Source of the DNA: Labilithrix sp.
GTDB taxonomy: Bacteria > Myxococcota > Polyangia > Polyangiales > Polyangiaceae
Length of the DNA stretch: 64,000 nucleotides
Assembly (NCBI GenBank): GCA_028287035.1
Contig: JAQBQL010000073.1
Span: 1-64,000, forward strand
Reading direction: 5' to 3'
How positions within the stretch are numbered: position 1 is the stretch's first letter; each line of letters opens with the position of its first letter. Below are positions 12,291 through 21,809 of the stretch, one piece after another. The notes beneath the pieces were generated by a model. That model did not search any database and had not been told where the DNA came from. It was given only the letters and a program-made list of their open reading frames with translations. The position numbers were made by a program, and so were the translations under genes.

Positions 12291-13058
12291 CTAGAGCAGC
12301 AGCTGCTCGCCGATCGACAGCACGCCGAGGTTCAAGCCCTTCAGCTTGGCGCACTGCTTCTCGACGTCGGCCTGGAAGGCCGGCTTGATGTGGTAGAGCA
12401 GCGTCGGCACGTCCTGGGGGCGCCCGAGCTTCATCAGATCCTCGATGAGGGTCTGCGGCGTGTGGTGCCCGCTCAGCGTCGCGACGCGCTGCTGCTCGTT
12501 CGGGAAGCTGACCTCCATGAGCAGCGCGCGAAGATCCTTCTCCTCGCGGAGCGCTTCCCAGAGGCGGTCGGTCGGGCCGGTGTCGCCGCTGTACGCGACG
12601 CTCGCGCCGTCCTTGTCGACGATGAACGCGCACGTGTCGATGGTGTGGGAGACCTCGATGGCCCTCACGCCGTAGCCGGCGACGACGACGCGCTTCTCGG
12701 GCTTCAGCGCGAGATACGTGACAGTCGGCTCGTTCTTCGAGGGGATCGCGGTGAAGTCAGGCCACACGAGCCCGTTGAAGAAGTGCCGCTTCAGCACGTC
12801 GAGCGTGGCGCGCGTGCCCGCGACGACGAGCGGCTTGCAGCCGTGCTGGGCGCGGTTGTCGGCGATGGTCGCGAGATCGCGGATGTGGTCGAGGTGCGCG
12901 TGCGAGACGAGCACCGCCTCGAGATCGTACTGGAGCCGCAGATCGAGGCCGCTCGTCAGCGAGCCCGCGTCGATCGCGAGACGCTCGTCGAGCACGAAGG
13001 CCGAGGTCCTGTGCCGGGGCGTCTCGCCGCCATGGCAGCCGACTACGCGTAGCTGCAA
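12291..13058 (-). CDS. metallo-beta-lactamase fold hydrolase, class II cyclic-nucleotide phosphodiesterase-like
   Basis: A 255-aa metallo-beta-lactamase fold protein. The metal-binding motif HAHLDH (near residue 52) is followed by a conserved His (IEVSHTIDT), an Asp in YSGDTGPTDRLW and a His in LSGHHTPQ. The overall arrangement and the HxHLDH core fit the class II 3',5'-cyclic nucleotide phosphodiesterase family (PDEase_II). A cyclic-nucleotide substrate is family-based inference, and other phosphodiester substrates are possible. No signal peptide was seen. It lies upstream of the HelD-like gene with a 30-bp gap and may be co-transcribed with it. Confidence 0.8.
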   Translation of the reverse strand: MQLRVVGCHGGETPRHRTSAFVLDERLAIDAGSLTSGLDLRLQYDLEAVLVSHAHLDHIRDLATIADNRAQHGCKPLVVAGTRATLDVLKRHFFNGLVWPDFTAIPSKNEPTVTYLALKPEKRVVVAGYGVRAIEVSHTIDTCAFIVDKDGASVAYSGDTGPTDRLWEALREEKDLRALLMEVSFPNEQQRVATLSGHHTPQTLIEDLMKLGRPQDVPTLLYHIKPAFQADVEKQCAKLKGLNLGVLSIGEQLLL

Positions 13059-13117
13059 GGGGCCCTCATCGCGCGTTCCACGAGCTTATCCTGCGGAATT
13101 ACGCGGAGTCAAAAGGC

Positions 13118-13990
13118 TCAAGGCCCTCCCTCGAGCGCGTAGAGCGCGGCGACCTCGGCCGGAGCGAGCTCGCGGTCGAAGATCATGAGCTCGTCGAGCG
13201 TGCCGCGTAGCGGGTTCGCTCCGACCGCGCAGAGGCGGAACGGCACCGGCCCCGCCTCGTCCGCGGAAACGGGGACCCCGCCGGTCTTCGAGGCGCGTTT
13301 CTCGCCGTCGATGAAGAGCGTGACGGTCTCCCCGACCGCGACCATCGACGCCATGTGCCAGCCGTACTCGTTCGGGATCGTGCCCTTGGCGTCGGCCCAC
13401 GTGCGCAGCTGGCCGTCGGTGCGGGCGCCGGACAGCTGCGCGTTGTCACCGGCGCGGTACCCGAGGGCGTAGCCCGGGCCGCTGCCGCCGCCCGCCGTCC
13501 AGTCGAGCCGATGAGCGAAGAGCGTGTGCAGGAACTCGTCGGGAGCGATCTCCGCGTCAGGCTCGCCGGCGACGGCGTCGAGCTTGAACCAGACGACGAA
13601 GGTTGCTCCCGTGGGCCCGATCTCGAACGGGGTGTCGGTCTCGAAGGTGTCCGCGAACGCGCCGCGCGGGCAGTGAAGACCCTTACCGTGGATGCCCGCG
13701 GGAACGAGCTCGGCGCCGTTCTCGAGGTGGAAGTCGAGCGATGGCGTGCCCACCGTCGACCGCGCACCGTCGTCGAAGCTCCATCGGTACCGCAGGCCCG
13801 CCGGCAGCGCGCCGCCGTCGGCGACGACGGTGCCGTCCGGGCTGCCGACCACGGCGGCATCGCTCCCCGCCTCCGCCGGCTCGCCCTCCGACGAGAACGA
13901 GGAACAGCCCCCCGTCACCACCGAGCCCATCACGCCCGCGACCGCCAGCAGTGAAGCGAGCGCAACGGAGGCCGCAGATCGCACGAGCAT
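13118..13990 (-). CDS. lipoprotein with LamG/concanavalin A-like domain
   Basis: A 290-aa secreted protein. The start MLVRSAASVALASLL gives a signal peptide ending at VVTGGC, a plausible lipobox, followed by an acidic Ala/Gly linker. Residues ~65-290 look like a LamG/laminin-G-type jelly roll: LRYRWSFDDGA, GKGLHCPRGAF, FVVWFKLDA, a VGETVTLFIDGEKRASKTG strand pair and the typical ending GTLDELMIFDRELAPAEVAA. Such domains usually bind sugars or proteins outside the cell, and the ligand is unknown. The longer reading frame upstream of 13990 runs into the groEL terminator and is not used. Confidence 0.82.
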   Translation of the reverse strand: MLVRSAASVALASLLAVAGVMGSVVTGGCSSFSSEGEPAEAGSDAAVVGSPDGTVVADGGALPAGLRYRWSFDDGARSTVGTPSLDFHLENGAELVPAGIHGKGLHCPRGAFADTFETDTPFEIGPTGATFVVWFKLDAVAGEPDAEIAPDEFLHTLFAHRLDWTAGGGSGPGYALGYRAGDNAQLSGARTDGQLRTWADAKGTIPNEYGWHMASMVAVGETVTLFIDGEKRASKTGGVPVSADEAGPVPFRLCAVGANPLRGTLDELMIFDRELAPAEVAALYALEGGP

Positions 13991-14017
13991 CGAATGGCAG
14001 AGTATCGCGACACGGCC

Positions 14018-14057
14018 AAAAAAAAGAAGCCCCGGCACCAGGAGGTGCCGAGGCTTC
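14018..14057 (-). terminator. Rho-independent terminator of groESL
   Basis: A 14-bp stem with one mismatch (14026-14039 with 14044-14057, loop AGGA) is followed on the minus strand by eight T residues (complement of 14018-14025). It lies 79 bases after the groEL stop codon and is a textbook intrinsic terminator. Confidence 0.9.
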
Positions 14058-14136
14058 GTCTCGTGTCTCTCGTCTGTCGCGCAGCGTCATGCGCCCGCGA
14101 CGCCGGCCGCATGGACCGGGGCGAGAGCCGCGCGGG

Positions 14137-15846
<1,710 letters not shown>

Positions 15847-16137
15847 TCACTTCGTGAAGACGGCAAGGACGTCGTCTTCGCGGAGGAGGACAAGGTCCTC
15901 GCCGTCGACCTTGACCTCGGTGCCCGTGTACTTGCCGAAGAGGACCTTGTCGCCCGCCTTCACGTCGAGGGGGACGACCTTGCCGCTCTTGAGGACCGCA
16001 CCGTTGCCGACGGCGACGACGATGCCCTCGAGGGGCTTCTCCTTCGCGGTGTCGGGGATGATGATTCCCCCCTTGGTCTTCTCTTCTTCTGCGGTGCGCT
16101 TGACGACGAGACGGTCGGAGAGGGGGCGGATCTTCAT
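15847..16137 (-). CDS. groES: co-chaperonin GroES (10 kDa)
   Basis: GroES is the heptameric lid of GroEL. It starts [14 protein letters not shown] and has the mobile loop [18 protein letters not shown] and the roof/C-terminal segment [17 protein letters not shown]. At 96 aa it is the expected length. The start at 16137 is fixed by homology. The longer open frame upstream reads through the CIRCE operator and is not coding. It is the first gene of the groESL operon. Confidence 0.98.
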   Translation of the reverse strand: MKIRPLSDRLVVKRTAEEEKTKGGIIIPDTAKEKPLEGIVVAVGNGAVLKSGKVVPLDVKAGDKVLFGKYTGTEVKVDGEDLVLLREDDVLAVFTK

Positions 16138-16175
16138 GAGTTTTGCTCGTATCTTCGGAGGGTTGTCAGAAGCTG

Positions 16176-16202
16176 TTAGCACTCGCACGTGGTGAGTGCC
16201 AG
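16176..16202 (-). promoter_or_regulatory. CIRCE operator (HrcA-binding site)
   Basis: TTAGCACTC, a 9-base spacer and GAGTGCCAG match the CIRCE consensus TTAGCACTC-N9-GAGTGCTAA at 16 of 18 arm positions. It lies in the groES leader, immediately downstream of the predicted -10 box, which is the standard position for HrcA repression. No hrcA gene is in the window. Confidence 0.93.
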
Positions 16203-16214
16203 GAGTCGGGCCGC

Positions 16215-16242
16215 AACCTAGGCGTTCAGGGCGCCACGTCAA
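16215..16242 (-). promoter_or_regulatory. sigma-70 type promoter of groESL
   Basis: On the minus strand, TTGACG (complement of 16237-16242) and TAGGTT (complement of 16215-16220) are separated by 16 bases. Transcription would start near 16208, directly at the upstream edge of the CIRCE operator. Confidence 0.75.
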
Positions 16243-16413
16243 GCCCGAGCGGGCATTTCTCGGCCTGCGGGACGTGCCTTGCCGTCACGTCGGTGCACTT
16301 CGGGACGTTCTGACGCGCTCGTGCGCGGCCGAAAGCCCAACGATTTCCAGCTCGACCTCGAGGTATCCCGGTTGGCCCAGGGAGGGCACGAGCGCTGCAT
16401 TGCAGCACGACCG

Positions 16414-18078
16414 ATGACGCCCGCGAACGATCACGCCTCCCCGAAGAACTCCGCCGGCAAGCCGGCGCGCCTCGTCCCCGGCCTCGACGTCCGGGCGGGG
16501 CAGACCATCGCGGCCAAGTACCGCGTCGAGGGGCTCCTCGGATCGGGCAGCTCGGGGGTGTCGCTCGCGGCCCGCAACGTCCACCTCCAGGAGCCGGTGG
16601 TCCTCAAGATCCTCGCTTCGTACACCGACGCGCAGGCCGACCTCGTCCGTCGCCGGCTCGAGAAGGCGCGCCAGGCGTCGCGGCTGCGGAGCTCGCATCT
16701 CGCGCGCATCCTCGACATCGGCGTGACCGAGGACGGCCTGCCCTACGTGGCGTCGGAGAAGCTCGAGGGACGCACGCTCGAGCAGGAGCTCGAGGAGCGC
16801 GGGACGATCCCCGTCGAGGAGGCGGTGCGGTGGACGCTCGAGGCGTGCGAGGCGCTCGCCGAGGCTCATGCGGCGGGCCTCGTGCACGGTGACCTGAAGC
16901 CGAACAACTTCTTCCTCGCCGACGCGAAGGGGGACGAGCCGCGGCGGCTCGTCGTGCTCGACTTCGGGACGACGAGCCCGCTCGACGCGATCGGCGACCA
17001 GACCGCGTCGGCGTTCTTCGGCTCGCCCGCCTTCCTCGCGCCCGAGCAGATCCAGGACCCGGGGAAGAGCGACGGCCGCGTCGACGTGTGGGCGCTCGGC
17101 GTCCTCCTCTACCGCATGATCAGCGGGGGCCTTCCCTTCTCGGCCGACTCGGTAAGCGGGATGATCGTCGCCGTCGTCTACGACGAGCCGGCCCTCCTCC
17201 GCGACGCCCCGTACGAGCTCGCCGCGGTGGTCGCGTCGTGCCTGCAGAAGACGGCCGAGAAGCGGCCGGCCGACGTCCGGGAGCTCGCCGCTTCGCTCGA
17301 GCCCTTCGCGGGCGACGCCGGGAAGCGGCTCTCCGAGCGCGTGGCGGTGATGCTGGACGCGCCTCCGGCGTCGATCCCGCAGGGCTTCGCTCCCGACGAC
17401 TCGGGGGCCTTCCGGGCGCTGTCGCTCACGCCCGTCCCGCCGCGTCCCGGCGCTGCCAAGGTCCGCTCGTTCCGCCCGACGTGGCGCACGGCGGCCGGCG
17501 CCTTCGCCGCGGCCGCCGCGGCGTGCCTTCTCACGTGGACGGCGGTCGACAACGTCCAGCGGCCTTCCACGTTCGCGAACGCCGCCGCGGCGGAGGAGCC
17601 GGCCTCCATCACGACGGTGAGCGCGGCGGACCTGCCCTCCGAGCACCAGGCCGCCCAGGTCGCCGCCGCCGAGGCGCTCGCGATCGCCGAGGCCGCGGCT
17701 GCTCGGCAGGCGGCGCAGGACGAGGCCGTCGCCCCCGCTCCGGACGAGACGCAGGCGGCCGCGGGAACGGGCCCCGCCGAGACCGAGGCGAACGCCCTCC
17801 CCGACGCGCGGCCTTCCGTCTCCTTCGCCCCGAGCGAGGATCGTCCCGCGCGCCCGACGCCGCTCGCGACCGCCCAGCCCATCCCCACGGTGCCGGTCGA
17901 GGCGCTCCGTACGCCGCCGCCGCCGACGAGCCAGGCTGCTCCGCTGCCGGCGCCGCCCCACGCCGTCGTGGCGCCCCCTGCCCCGCTCCGCCCGTCGCAG
18001 GCGACGAGCACGAGGCACGGGATCCCGACCACGCGCGAGGCCTCCGCGGTCCGCATGACCGTCGACCCGCGCTACTGA
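16414..18078 (+). CDS. Ser/Thr protein kinase, non-RD type
   Basis: A 554-aa eukaryotic-type kinase with kinase domain at about residues 30-310. The glycine loop GSGSSGVSL, ATP-binding Lys in VVLKIL, DFG motif (VVLDFGTTS) and FLAPEQI are present. The catalytic loop reads HGDLKPNN instead of HRDLKPxN, so the Arg that normally contacts the phosphorylated activation loop is missing (a non-RD kinase), while the catalytic Asp and Lys remain. After the kinase come a Pro/Ala-rich stretch, one transmembrane helix near residue 355-372 (ending CLLTWTAVD) and a long low-complexity Ala/Pro-rich part. The ATG at 16414 has no strong ribosome site, so the start is approximate. Confidence 0.85.
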   Translation: MTPANDHASPKNSAGKPARLVPGLDVRAGQTIAAKYRVEGLLGSGSSGVSLAARNVHLQEPVVLKILASYTDAQADLVRRRLEKARQASRLRSSHLARILDIGVTEDGLPYVASEKLEGRTLEQELEERGTIPVEEAVRWTLEACEALAEAHAAGLVHGDLKPNNFFLADAKGDEPRRLVVLDFGTTSPLDAIGDQTASAFFGSPAFLAPEQIQDPGKSDGRVDVWALGVLLYRMISGGLPFSADSVSGMIVAVVYDEPALLRDAPYELAAVVASCLQKTAEKRPADVRELAASLEPFAGDAGKRLSERVAVMLDAPPASIPQGFAPDDSGAFRALSLTPVPPRPGAAKVRSFRPTWRTAAGAFAAAAAACLLTWTAVDNVQRPSTFANAAAAEEPASITTVSAADLPSEHQAAQVAAAEALAIAEAAAARQAAQDEAVAPAPDETQAAAGTGPAETEANALPDARPSVSFAPSEDRPARPTPLATAQPIPTVPVEALRTPPPPTSQAAPLPAPPHAVVAPPAPLRPSQATSTRHGIPTTREASAVRMTVDPRY

Positions 18079-18093
18079 GCGAGGGCGGGCCGC

Positions 18094-19563
18094 TCAGCGC
18101 GGCTTCGCGACCGGCGCGTCGTCTCGCTGCACGCACGAGGACAGATCGAAGAGCATGAACTCGAGCGCCTTCTGCTGCGCGCTCAGGCTCTCGGTCTGGC
18201 AGCTGGTCGGGAACGGCGCGGTCGCATCGTCGACCTTGCCTCCCTCGGAGCCCGCGCCGACGTGCAGGTTCGTGAAGACGACGCGGCCGCACACGTCCGC
18301 ATCGGAAGCGCCGACCGGGGCATTGAAGCTGAGATACTGGACCGCGCGCGAGCCGGCGAGCCCCGGCACGGTGGTGTTCTCGCTGGTCGCGTGAATCCAG
18401 TCGAGCGCCCCCGCGTTGACGGCATCGACGTTGTGGCGCGCGTCGACCATCGGCAACTTCTCGCCGGTGAGCGCGTTCTGCTCGGAGAGCCACTCCTTCA
18501 TGGCGACCGCCTTCGGGAACGAGGCCGAGATCTCGGCGCCGATGGTGGTCGTCGCCGGCGGGCCGCTCGCGGGCGGCGCCTTGTCGGTCCACTGGGCGAC
18601 GCTCTTCGGAGCGGGATCGGGTGATCCGGAGAAGAACGTGTGGTGGAAGTGCGTCGTGAAGAGACGACCGCCCATGGCCGCATAATCGTAGACGGCCTGC
18701 TTCGCCGCGGCCGGCTTGTGCTGGGCGGTGTCGTTCTCGTTGCCCTCGCAGGCGAGCATCACGACGTCGTACTTCGCGAGCGCCGCGCCGGTCGACCACA
18801 GGGACTCGGCGCTCGGGAACGCCTCGCCCGACGCGAGCTTGCTCGAGGCAGCGCGCGGCGTACCGCTGTCGTCGAAGCCTCCGCCAGCGAAGAGATGGAT
18901 GCGCGCGTCGCTGCCCGCGACACCGAACTCGGAGTCGTCGATGCCGATCTTGCGGAGGAGGCACTGGAGCGGATCGGCCGCGCCCGTCGCGAGCGCGATA
19001 CGCGGGATGCTGCCCTCGTTGCGGTTCCGTGGCAGACGCGTGAGCCCCACGTCGAGCGCGGTGTCCGCGCACTTGCCGACGGCGGGGATCACCACCTGCC
19101 GGCGCCACTTGCCGATCTGGATGACCAGCGGGATCTTCTCGCCGACGGGCACGTTGGTGAGGCGGAACGCGCCCGAGGTGTCGGTGCTCGTGATGACCAC
19201 CGGAGATCCCGAGATCTTGCCGTCGCACCGGTCGCAGCCGGTCGTTCCCTCCGCGAACGGCTCGGGAACACCGTTCGGGACGTAGACCGTGGCGTTGTAG
19301 ATGGGGACCCGGCCGGCCGGGTCCATCACGACGCCGCTCACCGAGGTGACCGCCGCGCCTTCGCAGGTCACCTGCTGACACTCGAGGCCGACGCACGGCC
19401 CGTCCGCGCCGTCGGCGACCGTGCAACCGAAGGGGCCGCAGCTGCCCCCATCGGGGTCACCGCTCCCGCCGAATCCGTCGGAGTCCGAGCCGCAGGCCGG
19501 CACCGCGAGCACGGTGCCGAGGAGGAGGAGCGCCGCGGAGGACGTGAGGAGCAACTTGGGCAT
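18094..19563 (-). CDS. secreted lipoprotein with carboxypeptidase regulatory-like domain
   Basis: A 489-aa lipoprotein: signal peptide MPKLLLTSSAALLLLG, then lipobox AVPAC, then an acidic Gly-rich linker. Residues ~65-140 look like a carboxypeptidase-regulatory/transthyretin-like beta fold (VSGVVMDPAGRVPIYNATVY ... DTSGAFRLTNVPVG). A larger unclassified C-terminal region follows, with KYDVVMLACEGNE and GGRLFTTHFHH, which resemble alpha/beta (glutamine-amidotransferase-like) strand-loop patterns. Its role is unknown, and the N-terminal fold suggests binding outside the cell. It is convergent with the kinase (15-bp gap) and lies 24 bp downstream of the Cys-rich lipoprotein gene on the same strand. 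Confidence 0.85.
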   Translation of the reverse strand: MPKLLLTSSAALLLLGTVLAVPACGSDSDGFGGSGDPDGGSCGPFGCTVADGADGPCVGLECQQVTCEGAAVTSVSGVVMDPAGRVPIYNATVYVPNGVPEPFAEGTTGCDRCDGKISGSPVVITSTDTSGAFRLTNVPVGEKIPLVIQIGKWRRQVVIPAVGKCADTALDVGLTRLPRNRNEGSIPRIALATGAADPLQCLLRKIGIDDSEFGVAGSDARIHLFAGGGFDDSGTPRAASSKLASGEAFPSAESLWSTGAALAKYDVVMLACEGNENDTAQHKPAAAKQAVYDYAAMGGRLFTTHFHHTFFSGSPDPAPKSVAQWTDKAPPASGPPATTTIGAEISASFPKAVAMKEWLSEQNALTGEKLPMVDARHNVDAVNAGALDWIHATSENTTVPGLAGSRAVQYLSFNAPVGASDADVCGRVVFTNLHVGAGSEGGKVDDATAPFPTSCQTESLSAQQKALEFMLFDLSSCVQRDDAPVAKPR

Positions 19564-19587
19564 GGCTTGGTCTCGTCGAGCTCCGGT

Positions 19588-21069
19588 TCAGGGGTAACGG
19601 CAGCGGCCGCTCGTGCACGGCACGCCGTTGCAGCAGTCCGCCGTCTCGCCGCACGTCTGCCCGTAGAGAGCGCAGTTGCCCGGCGTGCCGGCGTCCGCGG
19701 TGGTGGTGGTCCCGCCGCAGGTGCCCTTGCCGCCGCCGCTCGGGAACGAGCAGGAGACGCCCGGGCAGCAATCGGCGCTCGAGGTGCACTCGCTGCCCTT
19801 GGGAACGCACGTCGCGCCCGCGCACTTGTTGCCGATGCAAGGGTTGCCGCAGCAGTCGGCGCTGGTGGCGCAGGTGCTACCGGCGGGCGGCGGCGTCGAG
19901 CAGTCACCGACGTACGCGACGAGGCAGCGCGGGATGCCGAGGGCGTCCTGGCGGCAGCAGTTCGCCGGGTTGTTGTTGCAGTTGCCGCTCGGCTGATTCA
20001 GCGTCTCGCAGCAGTTGTTCTCGGCGCTGCACGAGTCGGAGCCGCCGACCTTGCAGATGCTCCCGGGCTCGCGGCATCCGTTGCCGTTGTCACAACGCCC
20101 GAACTCCGCGCCGGCCGCCTTGCTGCAGTGATTCGCCATGCCACCCGTGGGCTCCGGCGAACCGGGCGCTCCGCAGCAGTCGGCGTCGATGCGGCACACC
20201 TCTCCGGTCGGGCGGCAGCCGGAAGGGGGCTGGCACACCTTGAAGCCGCTGAGGCCGCCGTAGGGGCCGCAGGAGCGCGAGCAGCAGCTCACCTCGCACT
20301 GGCTGCCCGCGGTCGTCGAGCTCCCCGCCTGACAGACCGTGCCCGACGGAGAGCAGTTGCTTGCGCCGCCGCCGGTCGCGTCACCGCAGGTGCCAGTCCC
20401 GGCGCCCGCGGCCTTCAGGCAGTTGCCGGTGCAGCACTCGCTGTCGGCCGCGCAGATGTCGCCCTTCTGCGTGCAGAAGGAGACCGCGTCCGAGCACAGG
20501 CCTCCCGAGCACAGGTTCGAGCAGCACTCGCTGCTCGTGCCGCAGGGGTTGCCGGTGGTGCGGCAGGCCGAGCCGGGGTTGACGGAGGCGCAGAGCCCGG
20601 CGCCGGTACCATCGGGCTTGCAGATGCCGCTGCAGCAGTCGGCGTCCTTGAAGCAGGTGCCGGCTGTGGGCTTGTCGGGCACGCACTGCTTGCTCGAGCA
20701 GGCGCCGGAGACGCACGAGCCCGTGCAGCACTCCGTGCCCGAGGCGCAGGTGTCACCGGGGAGGTGGCAGTTGCCGCTCGGCGGCTCGCAGACGCCCGCG
20801 GTTCCGCCGTCCGTCCCGCAGGCGGCGCTGCAGCAGTCGACGGCCGAGGTGCACGCCTGACCGACGATCTTGCACTCGGCCGCGTCGATGCTGCCGTCGT
20901 TCGTGATGGCATCCACGAACCCGTCGGCGCTCGCGTCACCCGCCTCGGCGCTGGCGCCGTCCGGCGCTCCCGGGGCCTCGGGGTCACTGTCGCTGCCGCA
21001 GCCGGCGACGATCCCCGCCGCGGAGGTGACGAACGCGAGCCCGAAACCGATCCACCGAAGCTTCGTCAT
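19588..21069 (-). CDS. lipoprotein made of tandem cystine-knot-like repeats
   Basis: A 493-aa secreted protein. The ATG at 21069 has GAGGAGAT upstream and gives a signal peptide ending in GIVAGC, then an acidic Ala/Pro linker. The rest is about eleven consecutive cysteine blocks of the pattern C-x6-C-x5-CC-x3-C-x4to10-C (for example CHLPGDTCASGTECCTGSC, CALYGQTCGETADCCNGVPC). That spacing is the one seen in knottin / omega-toxin-like inhibitor cystine knots. Blocks 6-8 are irregular or have insertions. No catalytic motif is seen. It is probably a surface binding or stalk protein. Disulfides would form in the periplasm or outside the cell. Confidence 0.85.
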   Translation of the reverse strand: MTKLRWIGFGLAFVTSAAGIVAGCGSDSDPEAPGAPDGASAEAGDASADGFVDAITNDGSIDAAECKIVGQACTSAVDCCSAACGTDGGTAGVCEPPSGNCHLPGDTCASGTECCTGSCVSGACSSKQCVPDKPTAGTCFKDADCCSGICKPDGTGAGLCASVNPGSACRTTGNPCGTSSECCSNLCSGGLCSDAVSFCTQKGDICAADSECCTGNCLKAAGAGTGTCGDATGGGASNCSPSGTVCQAGSSTTAGSQCEVSCCSRSCGPYGGLSGFKVCQPPSGCRPTGEVCRIDADCCGAPGSPEPTGGMANHCSKAAGAEFGRCDNGNGCREPGSICKVGGSDSCSAENNCCETLNQPSGNCNNNPANCCRQDALGIPRCLVAYVGDCSTPPPAGSTCATSADCCGNPCIGNKCAGATCVPKGSECTSSADCCPGVSCSFPSGGGKGTCGGTTTTADAGTPGNCALYGQTCGETADCCNGVPCTSGRCRYP

Positions 21070-21241
21070 GGCGATCTCCTCACCCCTCAAGCGGTACGGG
21101 ATGCGGTGCGACCGAGCCATCGCAACCGTCCGGAACCGTTCATTTTCGTCGGAGCTTGGCGCAGAACGATCGCGTGACCACCCACGGGCTCGACAGGTGA
21201 CCAATCGACAACGGCGCGCCTCGGGCCGACGATGAACGGCA

Positions 21242-21805
21242 ATGAAGACCTCCTCGTCGCGCGCCGCCTTTCTGTCGCTCTCCGCTCTCGTCGCGGCGAT
21301 CGGGGCGGTGGTGACGCCCGCCTGCAGCGGGTCGGACGACAGCGGCATCAGCGCGGGCTCCGACAGCGGACCGCGCGGCGTCGAGCCCGCCGGCCAGAGC
21401 TGCACGGCGGCGGCGCAGTGTTATGCGGGCGTGGATGCCGGGGCCGACGGCGGAGTGGTCGGCGAGGCCACGTGCTTGACGAAGATCGAGAACGGCTACT
21501 GCACGCACACATGCCAGACGGACGGCGACTGCTGCGCCGTTCCTGGCGAGTGCCTCACGTCCGTGAAGGAGGTCTGCTCCCCGTTCGAGAACCAGGGAGC
21601 GCAGTACTGCTTCCTGAGCTGCGAGGACGCCGACATCGCGCGGGCGATCGCCGCGAACGCCTCCTCCGGCTACTACGACGGCGGCGCCACCGACGCCGCG
21701 AGCAGCGCCGACGCCTATTGCCAGAGCTACGCAGGAAGCGCCACGAGCTGCCGCTCGTCCGGCGGCGGCACGCAGAACCGGAAGGTCTGCATCCCGAAGG
21801 AGTGA
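21242..21805 (+). CDS. Cys-rich secreted lipoprotein
   Basis: A 187-aa protein with signal peptide MKTSSSRAAFLSLSALVAA and a Cys at TPACSG as likely lipidation site. An Asp/Gly/Ser-rich linker follows, then about a dozen cysteines in pairs (CTHTCQTDGDCC, CQSYAGSATSC). The CTHTCQTDGDCC core recalls the CC blocks of the neighbouring cystine-knot lipoprotein. It is divergently transcribed from that gene across 172 bp and is convergent with the FHA-AAA+ regulator (4-bp gap). Function unknown. Confidence 0.75.
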   Translation: MKTSSSRAAFLSLSALVAAIGAVVTPACSGSDDSGISAGSDSGPRGVEPAGQSCTAAAQCYAGVDAGADGGVVGEATCLTKIENGYCTHTCQTDGDCCAVPGECLTSVKEVCSPFENQGAQYCFLSCEDADIARAIAANASSGYYDGGATDAASSADAYCQSYAGSATSCRSSGGGTQNRKVCIPKE

Positions 21806-21809
21806 GGGC

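Noticed and set aside
18640..21177. 845-aa plus-strand open frame opposite the lipoprotein genes
   Set aside because: Ala/Arg/Val-rich shadow of the cystine-knot lipoprotein, which has a clear ribosome site and signal peptide.
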